The translations under genes and the position numbers were made by a program. Under the pieces are notes generated by a model. It was not told the origin of the DNA and made no database searches. It saw only the letters and a list, made by a program, of their open reading frames with translations. Of a stretch of 64,000 nucleotides of DNA, positions 1 through 12,581 are shown piece by piece. Numbering within the stretch: the first letter of the stretch is position 1; every line of letters begins with the position of its first letter. The stretch covers positions 38,579 to 102,578 of the forward strand of contig WBMZ01012066.1 in the NCBI GenBank assembly GCA_013400975.1. The letters run 5' to 3'. This DNA comes from Atrichornis clamosus. Taxonomy: Eukaryota > Chordata > Aves > Passeriformes > Menuridae.

Positions 1-1050
1 CAAAAACTAGGTAGATCATGAAAAGTTCAAGTAACTTTAGTGGAATTTGGGGGTTCCAGCATCCTCATTATTTGCTCCAAGGCACCATAAGGCAATAACA
101 CCAGCTTCTCGAGTTAGAGGAAGTCTTCTGTTAAAGCAAAGGGAGTGCTATTTTGCTGAGCAGCACAAACCAACACAACAATAGTGTTTACAAAGAACTT
201 CAGATGCTTTACAATAAATCTGGATGTGCTTAAAAATCCCACAAGGGTTTTAAAAAAATCTGAATGTGTTTTCTCAAGTAACTATTTAAGGCATATTAGA
301 GTTTATTTAATTGCACTGGGATTTTTCAAAGCATATCAGGGCAAAACAGTAGAGTATAGGCCCCAATATGCTAATTAATAGCTAGCTAGACCCCTGAAAT
401 AAACCTGCTACACTTCATTAATCAGACGGTAATTGAATTGGCACAGTGCTTCTGTGCAAACTATATGTAGATTGAACTACCAGTCCTGCCGATGGAGAGG
501 GTAGCTTCCTCCACACAAGGATATCTTTGGACAATGCACTAACATTTTTTCTGTGGGCAGTTGGCTTTTATGATATTTTTCTATATGGAAAAATCTCACA
601 TTACTGAGCTCAGTGAATTATTGCTCATGCTGAGACACTTTTTAAGGTAACTACTTTTCAGTGACCACAAGTTCAGCTCAGTACAAAAGAACAAATCAGA
701 ACTGGTACGCTTTGCTTTGTCATCCAAAAACATCTGCTTATTAATGTTATTAGAAAATAATAGTGTTGACAGATGTTTCATTTACAACATTTATTTTCAA
801 CTCTATGAAAGCTAACTACCTGGGGACTGAACTGGCAAATAGTGACTACTTTGCTAACAGAAAATGAAACAAGAAATTTCCCAGCAGAACTGATGAAGTG
901 GAATTCTGGATATTCCTTGCATGTAGTCAGAACTGATAAAGACTTATTTGGATGAAAAGGAAATGGACAGAAAAAAGTCTTTAAATTTATAACTTAAAAA
1001 TGAAATCACTACTGAGCATTTCTTCAACTTTAGAAAAGAGACCACATATT
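1..1050. other. AT-rich unique sequence, no gene seen
   Basis: Unique AT-rich DNA without recognisable repeat, exon or RNA gene. Short open frames on both strands are no longer than expected by chance and show no protein-like composition or family motif. Probably intronic or intergenic. Confidence 0.5.
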
Positions 1051-1052
1051 TG

Positions 1053-1215
1053 TGTATGACCTTGGGCAAGCCACTTTGGTCCAAGGTGCTTTTCAGGGTA
1101 ATTGGCAGATGCTCAAAGCTAGATGCCAGAGGCATCTTCAACAGCACTGAGCTGTTTAATTCCAATTCAAATCAGCAGGAGTCAAGCACTCCAGCTTTTC
1201 TGAAAGTTCAGAGAT
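1053..1215 (+). repeat. Ancient amniote interspersed-repeat relic (MIR/L2-like core)
   Basis: The stretch opens with a segment reading GACCTTGGGCAAGCCACTT, which closely resembles the conserved core of MIR/L2-type amniote repeats (tgaccttgggcaagtcactt). It continues with text resembling other old amniote repeats, such as the run AATTCAAATCAGCAGGAGTC followed by TTCTGAAAGTTCAGA. The copy is heavily diverged, with no target-site duplication or tail visible. The family assignment is from memory of consensus sequences and is uncertain. Confidence 0.35.
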
Positions 1216-1400
1216 CTGTATCTATGGATCCCTCATCTGATCTGCCATTGCTTGCCTGTCTTCCCTGCCATAAACTTCTGTGGGACTGCCCACAGGCTTC
1301 AAGGCAGATATCCATTTGAACATATTCCTGAACTGGATACAGACCATCTGGCAGTTTTGAACTTTTCAGTAGCTTCTGCTAAATTGTTAACTTTGCCATA

Positions 1401-1427
1401 TCTACCTACCTACCTACCTACCTATCT
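1401..1427. repeat. (CTAC)n tetranucleotide microsatellite
   Basis: Five to six CTAC units followed by a degenerate CTAT unit. It falls inside a 157-codon open frame (1252-1725, +) and supplies its TYLP-type repeat. I do not regard that frame as a gene. Confidence 0.85.
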
Positions 1428-1879
1428 AACTGTATTTCATTCATTTCTTGGAGTGTGCAGACATTTTTTTGGCAGAAAAAAGACACCTTGTAATTGCAAG
1501 CAAGCACACCAAGTTTCAGGTGTAAAGTCAGACATAGAGACGTTTCTAAGCAAGTCAAAATTACCCCGGACAATGAAAACACTTGAATATTCTCAGTTAA
1601 CTATAAGAATTACTGTGCTCACCGGCTATGATGTGCCTGTGCATGTGTGTGCTTGCTTGCACACATGTACACTGCATGTATGTCAGAGTGCCAAAACTGT
1701 AAATTCCTACGGTAAGATAAAGTAACAAGCAGTAGAGGAGGATTAGGTTACTTTTAAAATATAGTTGTTAATACGTGCCCATCAAGGCAACAGTAACAAA
1801 TTAACATCATGTTAAAGGGGAAAAACAGCTGTGATAGTCACATTGTTTTTCAGAGGACGATACAGTTCTTTGATGTAAG

Positions 1880-2006
1880 AAAAACAAAGGAAATTACCTA
1901 CAGTTTTTTCAACAAACAGTTTAAACTGATTAGATATTTTGAAAAAACAAAGGAAATTACCTACAGTTTTTTCAACAAACAGTTTAAACTGATTAGATAT
2001 TTTGAA
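1880..2006. repeat. Perfect 63-bp tandem duplication
   Basis: The sequence at 1880-1942 is repeated immediately at 1943-2005 with no difference I can see. The unit contains AATTACCTACAG and ends GATTAGATATTTTGA. Because 63 is a multiple of three, an 81-codon plus-strand frame (1809-2054) reads through both copies and contains the same 21 residues twice. The near-perfect identity suggests a recent duplication or a polymorphic locus. There is no evidence that the frame is expressed. Confidence 0.9.
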
Positions 2007-4560
2007 CTTCCGTGCCTATTGAGGGAAACAGTATCCTTAGAGTTGGTTTGTTAACAAAAACTAGTGTAACACTTTGGGGAATATATTCTCCAGCTATTTT
2101 ATTTCTTCTAATCATTGTCCCCTTTCACTGGAGAATTTCCCATTATTCAGCAACATATGGACTAAACATTTCTTCAGTAATCATGTCTGAACAAAGTAAT
2201 CATTCCCTCATTAACCAATTATTCTTCAGAATCAAATGAAACAGACATATTTGTTAAGACAATTTCCTTTAATAAACCCTACGGAACCATACCTTGCGCA
2301 TACCCCATCCAAATAGTTTAATTCAAAGATCACAGTGCAGATGACAAAGAGGGTTTCTTGTTTTACACTGGCAATAAGTGATCTCAGAAGCAAGGTTAGG
2401 GATGAAATTAATACCAGATTAAAGAAAAAAGCAATGTTAAAAGGGCAGTAATCACAGGCTAAAAAATTAACCTTTTGTATTCCATGCTATCCCTCTTCTG
2501 TATGCTTAAAGTTCAGAGTACAAGCTTGTTCATTTTAAAGGAGGTTGAAGTACAGGTGGAAAGACAGCTCTGAAAAGGTCACTAGTCTATGGGATACTCA
2601 AAACACACACACAACCACAATGGAAAAAAAGGTTGAATGTCGGACAAAGAAATACAGTGTCAAAATATATGGCAGTCCAGAAAGGACCCAGGCAAATTAT
2701 ATCTGGTGAGTCTAAAAACTTCTGGTCATTTGGATTTCTAACTATGCTGATAAAGAAAAATCTGAGCTTGAGAACTCAAAGTAAAGTTTATCCAGCCGGT
2801 ACTTTTTGTATAAAGTAGTTTCTTTACCTCTTTGTCAGATATAATTCACTTTGCTCTTTGATAGCTTAGAAACTTCATTATAAACCCAGAAAATTGACAA
2901 TGTAATGTTATCCTAGTTTCTTTCTTTTTACTACTGAAACAGATAGTTACAAAATGAACAATTAAGTCTCTCTTTAAGATATAGCCAGGATTTCAGCATT
3001 CTCCAGGTTCTTTGTTTCTTCATGCTGTTTTCAGAAAAAAAATACAACCAAAGAATGTGCTGTAGGGATAGTCAGCTGAAAAAGTCAAATTCTTTAGGTT
3101 TCACTTGTCTAAAACTTTTGGGGCATAAAAGTTGTGACCAATATCTTAAAATACATTTTGAAAATCTTAAGCTGTACTTAAGTATTATTGTCATGTCTTA
3201 TCATGAATTTTGAAAATTTTAGGCTTTCCTTAATTAGTTTCATCAGATATTTCTGATTTGAAGTCTAGAGTTAGAAGGGGAAACCAAGAAAAACCACCTT
3301 CTTTTCTAAATCATTCTCTAGTGTTCTTTCAACATTAACTTGCAGCTTAGCAGTACTATCCTCAGATCTTTCCTGAAATTGAGATGGATTTCCCTTTGTG
3401 CATTTTGGTTCCTCACAACAATAACTGTGTTACCTGGAATTTTCATTTCTGTTAAAGTTGCCATCAAAACTGAGTCTGTAAATCCCACACAGGCTGATTG
3501 TCTATCTGAGCATCTCTGCTTCCCTGGCCTTCAGCTTGGTGATTTCCCCAACACAGCAAGCTACCTATAAAATAGCTCATTGGACAGCAGTATCAGTCCA
3601 TCTGAGTTAAAAATAAAGTCAACGTGTACTGCAAAATTTGAGCTATTTGGACAAAATAATCTGCTAACCTGTGCTCATCCTGGTGAAACTATCATTCTCT
3701 TTGCATTTTAGAAGTCTTGAGTTATGTTGCCCCTACATGTTAATTCATTTGCTGAAGCAAAACTTTTTGAACTGTAGTGCAGATTATGCATGCAAGAGAC
3801 ATTGCTTACAAAAGAGAAGTATGTTGATTATAATTAACCCATGATTATGTCCTTATTCAAACTAAAAATTAGCTCACAGTTGGGACAAATAAGCCAAAAA
3901 TACTTTCAAAAATACTTTCAAAAATGTCATTCATATACTCAAATGGCCTGTCTTCTTACTCAGATTATCTTTCTGGTAGTGTAAGGGTGCTGTTTTCATA
4001 ATTCTTACTCTAACTTTATTTCTCTGCCTATAAATCAGAAGTCTCAACCAGTTAATCATTCTCAAGTGCCAGCAAGACACGTCCCCACAAACTAGTGGTG
4101 ACAGCTGTCACCCTATTGCGAAACACTTTCTAAAAAGTTTTAATCTTTATCCCTTGTGCTGAGGATATGGACACTTTAGATATGGCTGTGGTGTTCAGTC
4201 TATAATTTTCTGAATAACAGCATCAAATCACAAGCCAGCTGATTCACAGTTCTCATGCCCAAGGGATTCTGAGATGAAGTCACCACATTTTTTTTTTTAA
4301 AGAGAAGTCATTCACTTTCATTTCTGGATTTGGTCTCAAGGTAATAAATACAATAATCATTTCTGCTTATACCTCTGTTTAGAGGTATTTCACTCTATTA
4401 CAGTGTTGTTTACCAGAGTTGCAATGGTTCAGTTTCAGACGCCATTTCTATGACAAACAAATAACTAGTCTTTAAGAATCCACTGAAGGGTGAAATTTAG
4501 TAAACATGGTATCTTCATGAAAGCAAATTCTTTCCTTTAAAAAGAAAAAAACCCACTAGA
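2007..4560. other. Unique AT-rich sequence, no gene seen
   Basis: About 2.5 kb without recognisable repeat or exon. A short direct repeat (AAAAATACTTTC, twice, about 3896-3924) and a small CA run near 2602 are the only local structures. The plus-strand frame at 3340-3570 has no family features. Confidence 0.45.
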
Positions 4561-4563
4561 ATT

Positions 4564-4618
4564 CATTATTATTAAATTATTATTATTATAATAATTATTG
4601 TTATTATTATTATTATTT
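4564..4618. repeat. (ATT)n trinucleotide microsatellite
   Basis: Imperfect ATT/AAT array with one inverted stretch (TATAATAATTATTG) near the centre, so the tract can pair with itself. Ends in a run of TTATTATTATTATT. Confidence 0.85.
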
Positions 4619-6950
4619 TGCTCTATAGTTTCTTGAAACAGAGAACAACTGAAAAAGCTTTGGGGGATTCATAACGCTCTAGACAATTTCTATTATGTAG
4701 TACTCTAGGTAGGTAATGACACCTCTGTCTCATTCTGGCAAAACACCAAGTTATATAGGATCTTAATCCACACCCATTATTTTGTTTTGCCAAGTGATTA
4801 GGTAGGAAGAAAAGACACTTTAATGCCATGGCTATATGTGCTACTTATTCAAATTTGGTATCATCACTGCAAAGATGTAGTGCTTTCACTTTTCCAAAGA
4901 AAATGCTGCTATAAATGAAAACTTCCACACAAAACAGGCAACACGTTCACTGCAAACCAAACCAAACCACACCACGCCCTCAATGGACAGGTTTGGTCAA
5001 TTGCCTGTGAAGCATTGACACTACCTATATGGACCCATAAGTTAGGTAGCTGCTATTATATGTTCATTCATGAATATTGTTCCAGAATTGTTGTGATAAG
5101 CCAAAATCCTTAATCCACACATTAGGTGTACTGAACAGTATATTTTAATATGATAATTTTAAGTGCCTTGACCTATTTTTCTGAAAATTGATAAATTGAT
5201 GGACTGGGGGTTCAAAATATCCTACATTCCACCATGTAGGATAGGCTGCCATAGTTCTAGGAATATCTTTATGGTCTCTCTCAAGAAGCACCTGGACATT
5301 AAGGACATTAGGAGCAAGCCACGGCAATCCTCTGCGCACTTATTACATGTCCCTACTAAGAATTTTGCATGTTATCCTATGCTGCTCTATTTGAGAAAGT
5401 CTTCTTTTTGCCAACTAAGTGTCTCAAAAACTCTGCAAATGCTACCTTATCTGAAATGCATATTGTCATTTGACTTAAACAAACAATTTTTCCTCCCTTC
5501 CCCCCACAAACTTTATACAAAATATTTGGCCTTTCCTATGTAAACTTCTTAATGTTACAGTATCAGTTATTCTTCTTACAGTTGTTTTTCTACCTTCTCT
5601 TGAGTTTTTTTGTCCAGCCTTTATTACTGCTTTTCTCTTTAGTGGGATCAAATGTAGCTGTATTTTTTCATAATACATTGAATATTCAAGAACATGTTGA
5701 ATTTGATGATATTAGCATGAGATAATATTAGCATGAGACAACATTAACTTTGCACTGTTTCTTTTAAAAGATCATCTGGCAAGATAATCTTTCGAGCTTG
5801 GATTTGGAGTATTTTTGGGGAGGATGTGGGACATGTTTATTTTTTCCCTCTACCCAAAAAATAAGAGAGGGCAGGTGTATCCACAACACCCAGAGCAGAG
5901 AACACAGCACAACCCAGGAGGCTAGCAGGGGTGTGGGAACAGGGCTGCAGGGTGAAAAGCAGCGCCAGGTGATGTCCCTTGCTTGGCCCCAAAAGCAATA
6001 GTTTGGAGAGGAAAGACAATATAACTGAGCTACTAAGCCCCCGCTCATTGCAGGGCTAATTAGCTTAAGTGGTTTGCCAAGTAAATGCAATATTACTGCT
6101 ATTGGAGCTAGCTCAGTTAGACACTATTTTTGGAGTCCTCTCCATGTTAATTAAACATATTTTACTGCATGTTGTGAACATGCCATTAACTTCCTTTCTG
6201 TTTCTAATTAATGAAGAACCTTGACCATAGCTATGCATTATATTAAAACTTTATATTTTGTCTTATACATGGATATATTACAGAAATTAAATAAATACAG
6301 CAATGCACAGTTTATCAGTCATTTCTAAAGAAATTTAAAAGCTTTCATTACTAGAGGACAGCTAAAAAATAAAAACCAAAACCACAACCAACCAAAAATC
6401 TCATGCAGCCCTCTGCCCATCAATAAATTTGTCTTACTGAATTTTATAAGGTGATCTGAACACAGCTGCTGAACTAGTCCCAACACCTAATGAGAATTCA
6501 GAGTAGGGTGTTTTAAAGAAGAACTTATTTCAGTTTGTTTCAGGCAATTGGTTTCAGGTGATAGCGTAATAACCTGGAAGAAGCTTCCGCCAGGGGCTTC
6601 TTGTGGATACAAATGCTATATTGCTGACACTTTTCCAAATAGATTTTGAATGCTTCATCATCGGAGCAGAGTTCAGCTACATAATCCACTTTTTGATGAT
6701 CATATCTAGTAAGGTGTCTCTGCCAGGATTATACTAACAGGCTAGTGGCCAAGGTCAACACATGGTGCACCTTTTCTATTTTTATCATAAACAGGGATTC
6801 AATGGAAGGTCTGTGCTGAGGAAGCCCAGCCTACTCCCTTTGTAATGATGTATCCTTATCAGGGCATCACAGAAAATTATGGTGTAGACAACTTTAAAAA
6901 AAGACACTAAGAAAAATTAAGCTTGAAATCTCAGATTAGTTATCACCTTA
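4619..6950. other. Unique sequence, no gene seen; small 16-bp-period duplication
   Basis: No exon or transposon recognised. ATATTAGCATGAGA occurs at 5709 and again at 5725. A GC-richer patch at about 5865-6010 creates overlapping frames on both strands (5764-6090 minus, 5798-6001 plus) without any family motif. From about 6040 to 6300 the sequence becomes rich in TTAATTA/TAATTAG-type homeodomain cores, typical of non-coding regulatory DNA but not proof of it. Confidence 0.4.
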
Positions 6951-6951
6951 C

Positions 6952-6986
6952 CGAAGGGCCAGGGTGTTCCAGAGTAGAGAAACACT
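6952..6986 (-). other. Weak exon candidate (35 bp, minus strand)
   Basis: On the minus strand a long pyrimidine tract ending CTCTCACCCTCAG precedes 35 bases that are open in all three frames, followed by the donor GTAAGG. Such short acceptor-donor pairs occur often by chance in 64 kb, and the encoded peptide is not recognised. Reported only because both splice signals are good. Confidence 0.12.
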
Positions 6987-6999
6987 CTGAGGGTGAGAG

Positions 7000-9900
7000 A
7001 AGAGGCAAAGCCTACTTAGCACTGCTGATCTTGCTCCTCTGGGGCTTGGAGGGACAAACTCCACATCCTTGTCATACAGAATCATTCACTTACACTCCTC
7101 ACTCAAAGACTTGGATCTTGAATTGAATTTTTAATTTTAAGGATGGGTAGCAGTCTTTAATATTTTCCCTTTTTGCATATGTTACAGGCACACATAGCTC
7201 TTGACATGAAACCCTGTGTGCTTCCCACTTTTAACTTGCCTATATATCTTGGTTTTGTCAAATAATTTTAGAAATTGTCCTTTTTAAAGAGCACTGAGGA
7301 ACTGTACAAAGATTTCCTTTGCCTTAAGCAGTCAAGAAGAAAACCCAAAACAACATGCACTTCCGGAAAAACATTTTTACCGTACTGCCTGAGCTCTTCA
7401 CTTTATCCTGATGCCAAAGGCTGCCAGCTAGACAAGGGCAGCAGGTAATGGCAGATATCTCCCCTTTCCCCCCGCTTCAGGTTGTGCCTAAGCATGTTAG
7501 AGCAGAGCTGCAGCAAATGTAGGTAGGTAGGTAAATAGGTTTGCACTAACATGATGAGCTAGGAACTAGGATGACTGATATTTGGCTTTGTTTTTAGCAT
7601 GGTGTGGGCAAATGGACATATTTATTCTCTATGATTTTACCATTAGTAGTTCTTTTATATGGTCCACAAAAGTTCTTGTATACCTGGGAGAAAAGCATTG
7701 GAGTCAGATGAATGATATAATTGTTGTGAGCATTGTGCTGGAGAAATAATATGCTTGTTACCAGAAAGTTTCCTTAGATTGTAGCCCTTTCCTTGGACAC
7801 ATAAATTCATTGAAAAAGCATCCACAACCATTCTTCACATTCTTCTCTCCTATAAGCACTTTTAATAGAGTTTGCCTCTATTTATTGATCTGGAAAATCT
7901 TTAAATATTTCACCTAGTAAGAAAAACCACTATGCTCTGACTGGCATCCTGTCACAAAAATTTGTCCAGGATGTTTTTTTAGAGACATACACATGAGCCC
8001 ATATGTATGAAGAATATTTTCCTCAGCTTGAATATCAATGTTGTACCTAAAAAATAATTTTTAAAAATTATTTTTCTTTACCTTTTTTCCTGAAAGTGTA
8101 CAAAAGGTGACAGAATATGATTAATAAAGACTTGAAAGATCTGAAACTTCCAGGAGAGGTTTGGGGTTTTTTTAATTAGGTTAAATGAATTTTGTAAAAA
8201 ATAGGTTTTTGATTAGCTTTTTTTTTCTATGTGTGACTGATTTGGATAATATATGAAGAAAGTTCAGGAAAATGAAACTTTGCATTCTGAAAGTGATAAA
8301 CCAGAATATTTCAACCTTAGTGAAATATTTTTTGAAATTAAATTTTTAAACAAATGAAGTTACCTTACTCAAAATGTTTTATGTTGATTTAATAGAATTT
8401 TTCAATAGGAAATAAATAAAAAACAATTCTGCTAGAAAATATGTTTCCAAATCTAGTCACTGTACATTTGCAAGTGGCCTTATCTTAACTGTCATGGATA
8501 TGGTCAGGTCTTTATGTGATTCATTCAGGTTGAGTTTTATATCCACTATTCTGGAGTGCCCTCAGACAGTACAGTTTGATACCAGTTCAAGGGAATTCCA
8601 TTTCAAGCACTAGAAAGTTCATAGAAAGTGATCATAAAAAAGACATAAACTCAACAGGCCATTTCTAAAACTGAAGAGAATATTCTTCTTCTTTTTTGCA
8701 ATACTCATTCAACTTCATAAAATATTCACTGTTCATAAATAAATCAGTGCACCTTAGAGCTACAAATACATTAACTAAGTTTAGTTTTCTGTCACTGGGG
8801 CTAATTTTAGAGCTGTGTGAAAACGATTAAAATGTTTTCACAAAAAATTTGGCTTGTAGATTTCCATTTTGTTACTGTCAATGCCTCATCTGCAGAACAC
8901 TTTATTCTGCTCACTCTGTTTACTGGTTCACACAATTTTTTGCATTCTTAAATGGAAGCCAGCAAGGTAGCTCTGCCGTTGCCTTCCTGTTGGGTACCTA
9001 GTGGTAGGAAAACAAACTGGAAGCAACTGTGCTAGGCTTCTAGGACTCCCCTTCTTCTCCCTGCTCAAGTTCCTCCTGCCAAGCCCAATCCAGTGAATGT
9101 GACTGCAAAGTCCCAACCCTGGTGTCACCACAAAGTGCTTTTCCACAGGTTCCCATACGTCAGTAATATGTCACAGCCATCAGGATTTTAATCATTACTA
9201 CTCAATGAAAATATATTGCTTAAGGCAATGCACCAAAATGATAGCAAGAAAATGGGGAAAAAGTACTATGATTTTCAGTGGAAGGCTAAGTTTAGAGCTT
9301 TGTGAAAATGAACATGCCAAAGGAAACTCGAAAAAAGCCCTAGGATTTTGGTCACAAGAAAAAGATTCATTTCCATCCAACATTAGCAGCAGGACTGATG
9401 GAAAAAAGAAGACAAGACACTTCTTGGTGCACACATGGCACTACATGCTCTAAACGCTGTGTTAGAACTGCTCTGCCATTGGATTCCTGGGGGTACTGAA
9501 GTATGTCTGATCCTGACAGCCTATGGAATCCTGAAGTCCTACGAGTCAGTATGATGACTCATTAAATGTGCTACCAAAAATTGTTAAATTCACACAGGAA
9601 TCTTCTTTTACAGAACTTCTAACTTGCTCCTCCACCGTCACACGTCTCACTGCTCACAGATGAAGTGTTACACTATCAAACTTGCAGGCTTACAGAGTCA
9701 GTCCCTGTACTGAAAATGCCAGAAGGAAAACATATTCTGTACTCAATAAATCATATACCCTGGCATTGGCCAAAACGGTCTCTCCATTTTTGTGAATTCC
9801 CAGTCTGAAGTAAGTATGGCTGTTTTTTTCTATTTATATGTTACTTCTCTTATCAGCAGAACTATGATACAAAGTTATATACATCAAACCTGTAGCTAGC

Positions 9901-12180
9901 ATCCTCAAGTTCTACATAAGTTTATCCAGTGAATAAAATATAGAAAAGAAAGTCTATTCTGAAGCCCATGCAACAAGCTACCAACTAAATGAGTGAAAAG
10001 GAATGAAAAAAAAAGAATATTAAAACATTTATATACCTCTCTAAAGTATTCTAGGTAGAACAGGGAAATATTGAGATAAATATCTCCTAACCAGTTTAAT
10101 GGGTTAACTGGCTCTACTGAGGGCAAACGAACCTGGCAGATTTTCACCAGCTGAGAGTCTATGCCAAAGTTTTCAGATTTTTTTTTTATTCTGGCAAGAA
10201 CCTGTTTTCCTTTGGTATTTGTCTATTCCTGGCATATGTCCCCCACTCCTTTTATGAACAATAAATCAAAGAAAACATTTAATTCTTCTGAAGCATCTAC
10301 CTCTCAATAAATTATCCTTCTATTCTCTTTGAGGTGCTGCCGTTTCCTGCACTAACCTCCCATTCCTTAGACACTTGAAAAAGGCCTTAATATATATCTA
10401 AACTTTTCTGTGATCCTCATTTCGTTTTTCACCTTTTCTTTCCTTATAATTTTTGGTGAAATTCATTCTCTAATGCTCCCAGATCTCTCTTGTACCTGGG
10501 TGTTTTATACCTCACATATGTCTGTGTCTCAACCCTTAATTACTTTTTCACATCTTTATTTACCCACATTGACCTTTTTTACTTTCTAGTGTATATATTG
10601 CTGCATAGGACATGTAACCCTTGGCCACACATTAATTTATCATTGCACATTTTCCATTTCCCTTCTGTGGCCTTTGTACAAAATTCAATTACTTTATTCC
10701 ATTGGATTTCAACCAAATCTTACCATATGTTTTCAAATTTCTTCCTCTGAATTTCAGCAACTTATCACCAACCATTTAGCTCTGACTTTATTATTAATGA
10801 TAAAATCTGGGTTCCAAATATGTAACCAGTTACACATACTCAGATGCACACAAGTTTTCTTTCCAAAGGTCCATACTGTGCAGCAGGCTGGGAGCCCTGT
10901 CAGTGGAGCTGTACACCTACTCAGACTCACACACAGTTGGAGAACTGAGGTCCTACTGCATGCTGGCTTTTTGCCAGGTTTTTGCTGGGCATGTTCTGGA
11001 ATTTGATCAAGACACGGGTCTTATTCATAGGCAAATAGTATGTTTAATTAATTTCACTTCCTATTCTGTTCAGGAAAATAGCATTTTTTATTAGTTACCT
11101 CCTTCTAAATTTATGAAATACATGCACTGTCCCTGCAAACATAGCCAAACATTTTATGTCTTTGGATTTCTGTTTAAATTGTGGAGTCGAACAGTGAGCA
11201 GTCATGAGCCTGCTGGCACCATTTCTGTGTTGCTTTTGGATGGATATGGCCCTTGTGATTGGGCTTCCTAGTATAAGCACTCTGCAGCAGCTGCTTTTAA
11301 AAGTCTTTTTCCATAAACAGTGGTGCCAGTAAGACTTAAACCAGACTTGCAGAGTTCAAGCACAAAGAGGATGCAAACACAGCCATATGTATTTACTATA
11401 AAAATGTAAATCAATAATCAGTGAAAATTGTTTGTAGCAAGGGTTTTCCAGTATTATCTACACTGATCAAGGAATTGACCATTTATGGCAGTACTTCTAC
11501 AAACTGATTTTTCTAGGAAAATGAATACTTTTCAAATTCCTGGCCAAACTGAAAAATAAATAAATATAATTTCTATTTGGTCTATACATATTCTGCCAGC
11601 TATAAAATAGGTTCAAAGTGTATGAAAGACAGGTACTGTCATTTCCTGAACAGAGAAATTTCAAGTAACAGCTACATGCTGACCGAGTATTAATGCAGAT
11701 ACAGGGCTGGTTTGGGATCTAGATAATCTCTTTCCAGGTAGAAAACTTTCTTTTTGGGATACATTGTGTCTTTTTGTGTGATTGCCAACAGCTGAGAAAC
11801 ATCTACTAAACACAGCTAAATAATTCAGAAAATCAGCCTAAAGATGACTCAAATAGGGCATTCAGAAAGCAAGGTACATGGATTCTGGATTTATTTTGCA
11901 TAATAAGCTTAGCTGATACTTATTCCCAGTCACATAACTCAATACACTAAGCTTTGGTAGTTTTCATCTTTGCCATCTTTTTTCCCACTGTTTTAATTTC
12001 TCTACTCTCAACCTGTTGCTTCATCTCAAGAAATAAGTTCCCTGGCATGTTGCTGCAACCTCTGATACGACAGGAAGCCCTCGATAAGCAGAGTTCCACA
12101 GTGTACTTTCATGCAGAGAAGTAACACTGGATTAAATTATATGTGTAAAAGCTAGCAGAACTCTGGAAGAATTCAACAGC
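7000..12180. other. Unique AT-rich sequence with minor repeats
   Basis: No gene or mobile element recognised over about 5 kb. Contains a short (GTAG)n run at about 7519-7536 and a perfect palindrome at 8050-8075 (listed separately). The frames at 9198-9453 (both strands) and 10490-11006 are low-complexity translations of AT-rich DNA. Confidence 0.4.
8050..8075. repeat. Perfect 26-bp palindrome
   Basis: The first 13 bases (AAAAATAATTTTT, 8050-8062) are exactly the reverse complement of the next 13 (AAAAATTATTTTT, 8063-8075), with no spacer. It could form a cruciform, but it is built only of A and T, so chance is much more likely than for mixed sequence. Confidence 0.85.
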
Positions 12181-12188
12181 GGTAGGGC

Positions 12189-12581
12189 TTGTGCAGAGGC
12201 AGAGGAAGTTGCAACACCCATGTAAGATGTGACACTTCCAGAGGCTTTGGCAGGACTCCGCTCCGCGTATCTGCTACACAGATGCAAATGCACAGCACAT
12301 GCTTCTCTGTGGAGCTGTTAGCCACTGTCTTGCTACAGTGCATGAAGAGGATCATTAGGCAGAAAGGATCACTTCACAAGACCTACTATCAGGTGCGAGG
12401 AAACACCGTCTCCTCGCGCGGACTGGCTCTCGCCTGCACACCTAAGTTCAGTACATTTAATGTGCTGAGAAGCAGACACGAGCTGAAACATCCACCATAC
12501 GCAGATCCCGAAACAGAGCTTCAAGGAAGATCTTATTTGTGCATTTCAGTGCTTGTTAATCATATTCATTCACATTCCTAG
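12189..12581 (+). other. Isolated CpG-rich patch with 130-codon open frame
   Basis: Most of this window is strongly CpG-depleted, yet about a dozen CpG dinucleotides lie between 12255 and 12512, including CTCCGCTCCGCG and CTCGCGCGG. The patch coincides with a 130-codon plus-strand frame from ATG at 12189 to a stop at 12581. The frame has six cysteines and many basic residues but no domain, signal peptide or membrane segment that I recognise. A stable small hairpin (12395-12417) lies inside. It could be a small CpG island (first exon of a non-coding or unannotated transcript), the remnant of a recently inserted element, or an exon. I see no TATA box, polyadenylation signal or repeat-family hallmark that decides. 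The protein-coding interpretation is weak. Confidence 0.3.
12395..12417. repeat. GC-rich hairpin (7-bp stem, 9-base loop)
   Basis: GCGAGGA at 12395-12401 pairs perfectly with TCCTCGC at 12411-12417 around the loop AACACCGTC. It sits in the middle of the CpG-rich patch. Confidence 0.7.

Noticed and set aside
1252..1725. 157-codon plus-strand frame as a gene
   Set aside because: Runs through a CTAC microsatellite, no family resemblance, and cysteine/histidine content comes from TG/CA-rich DNA near 1640-1680.
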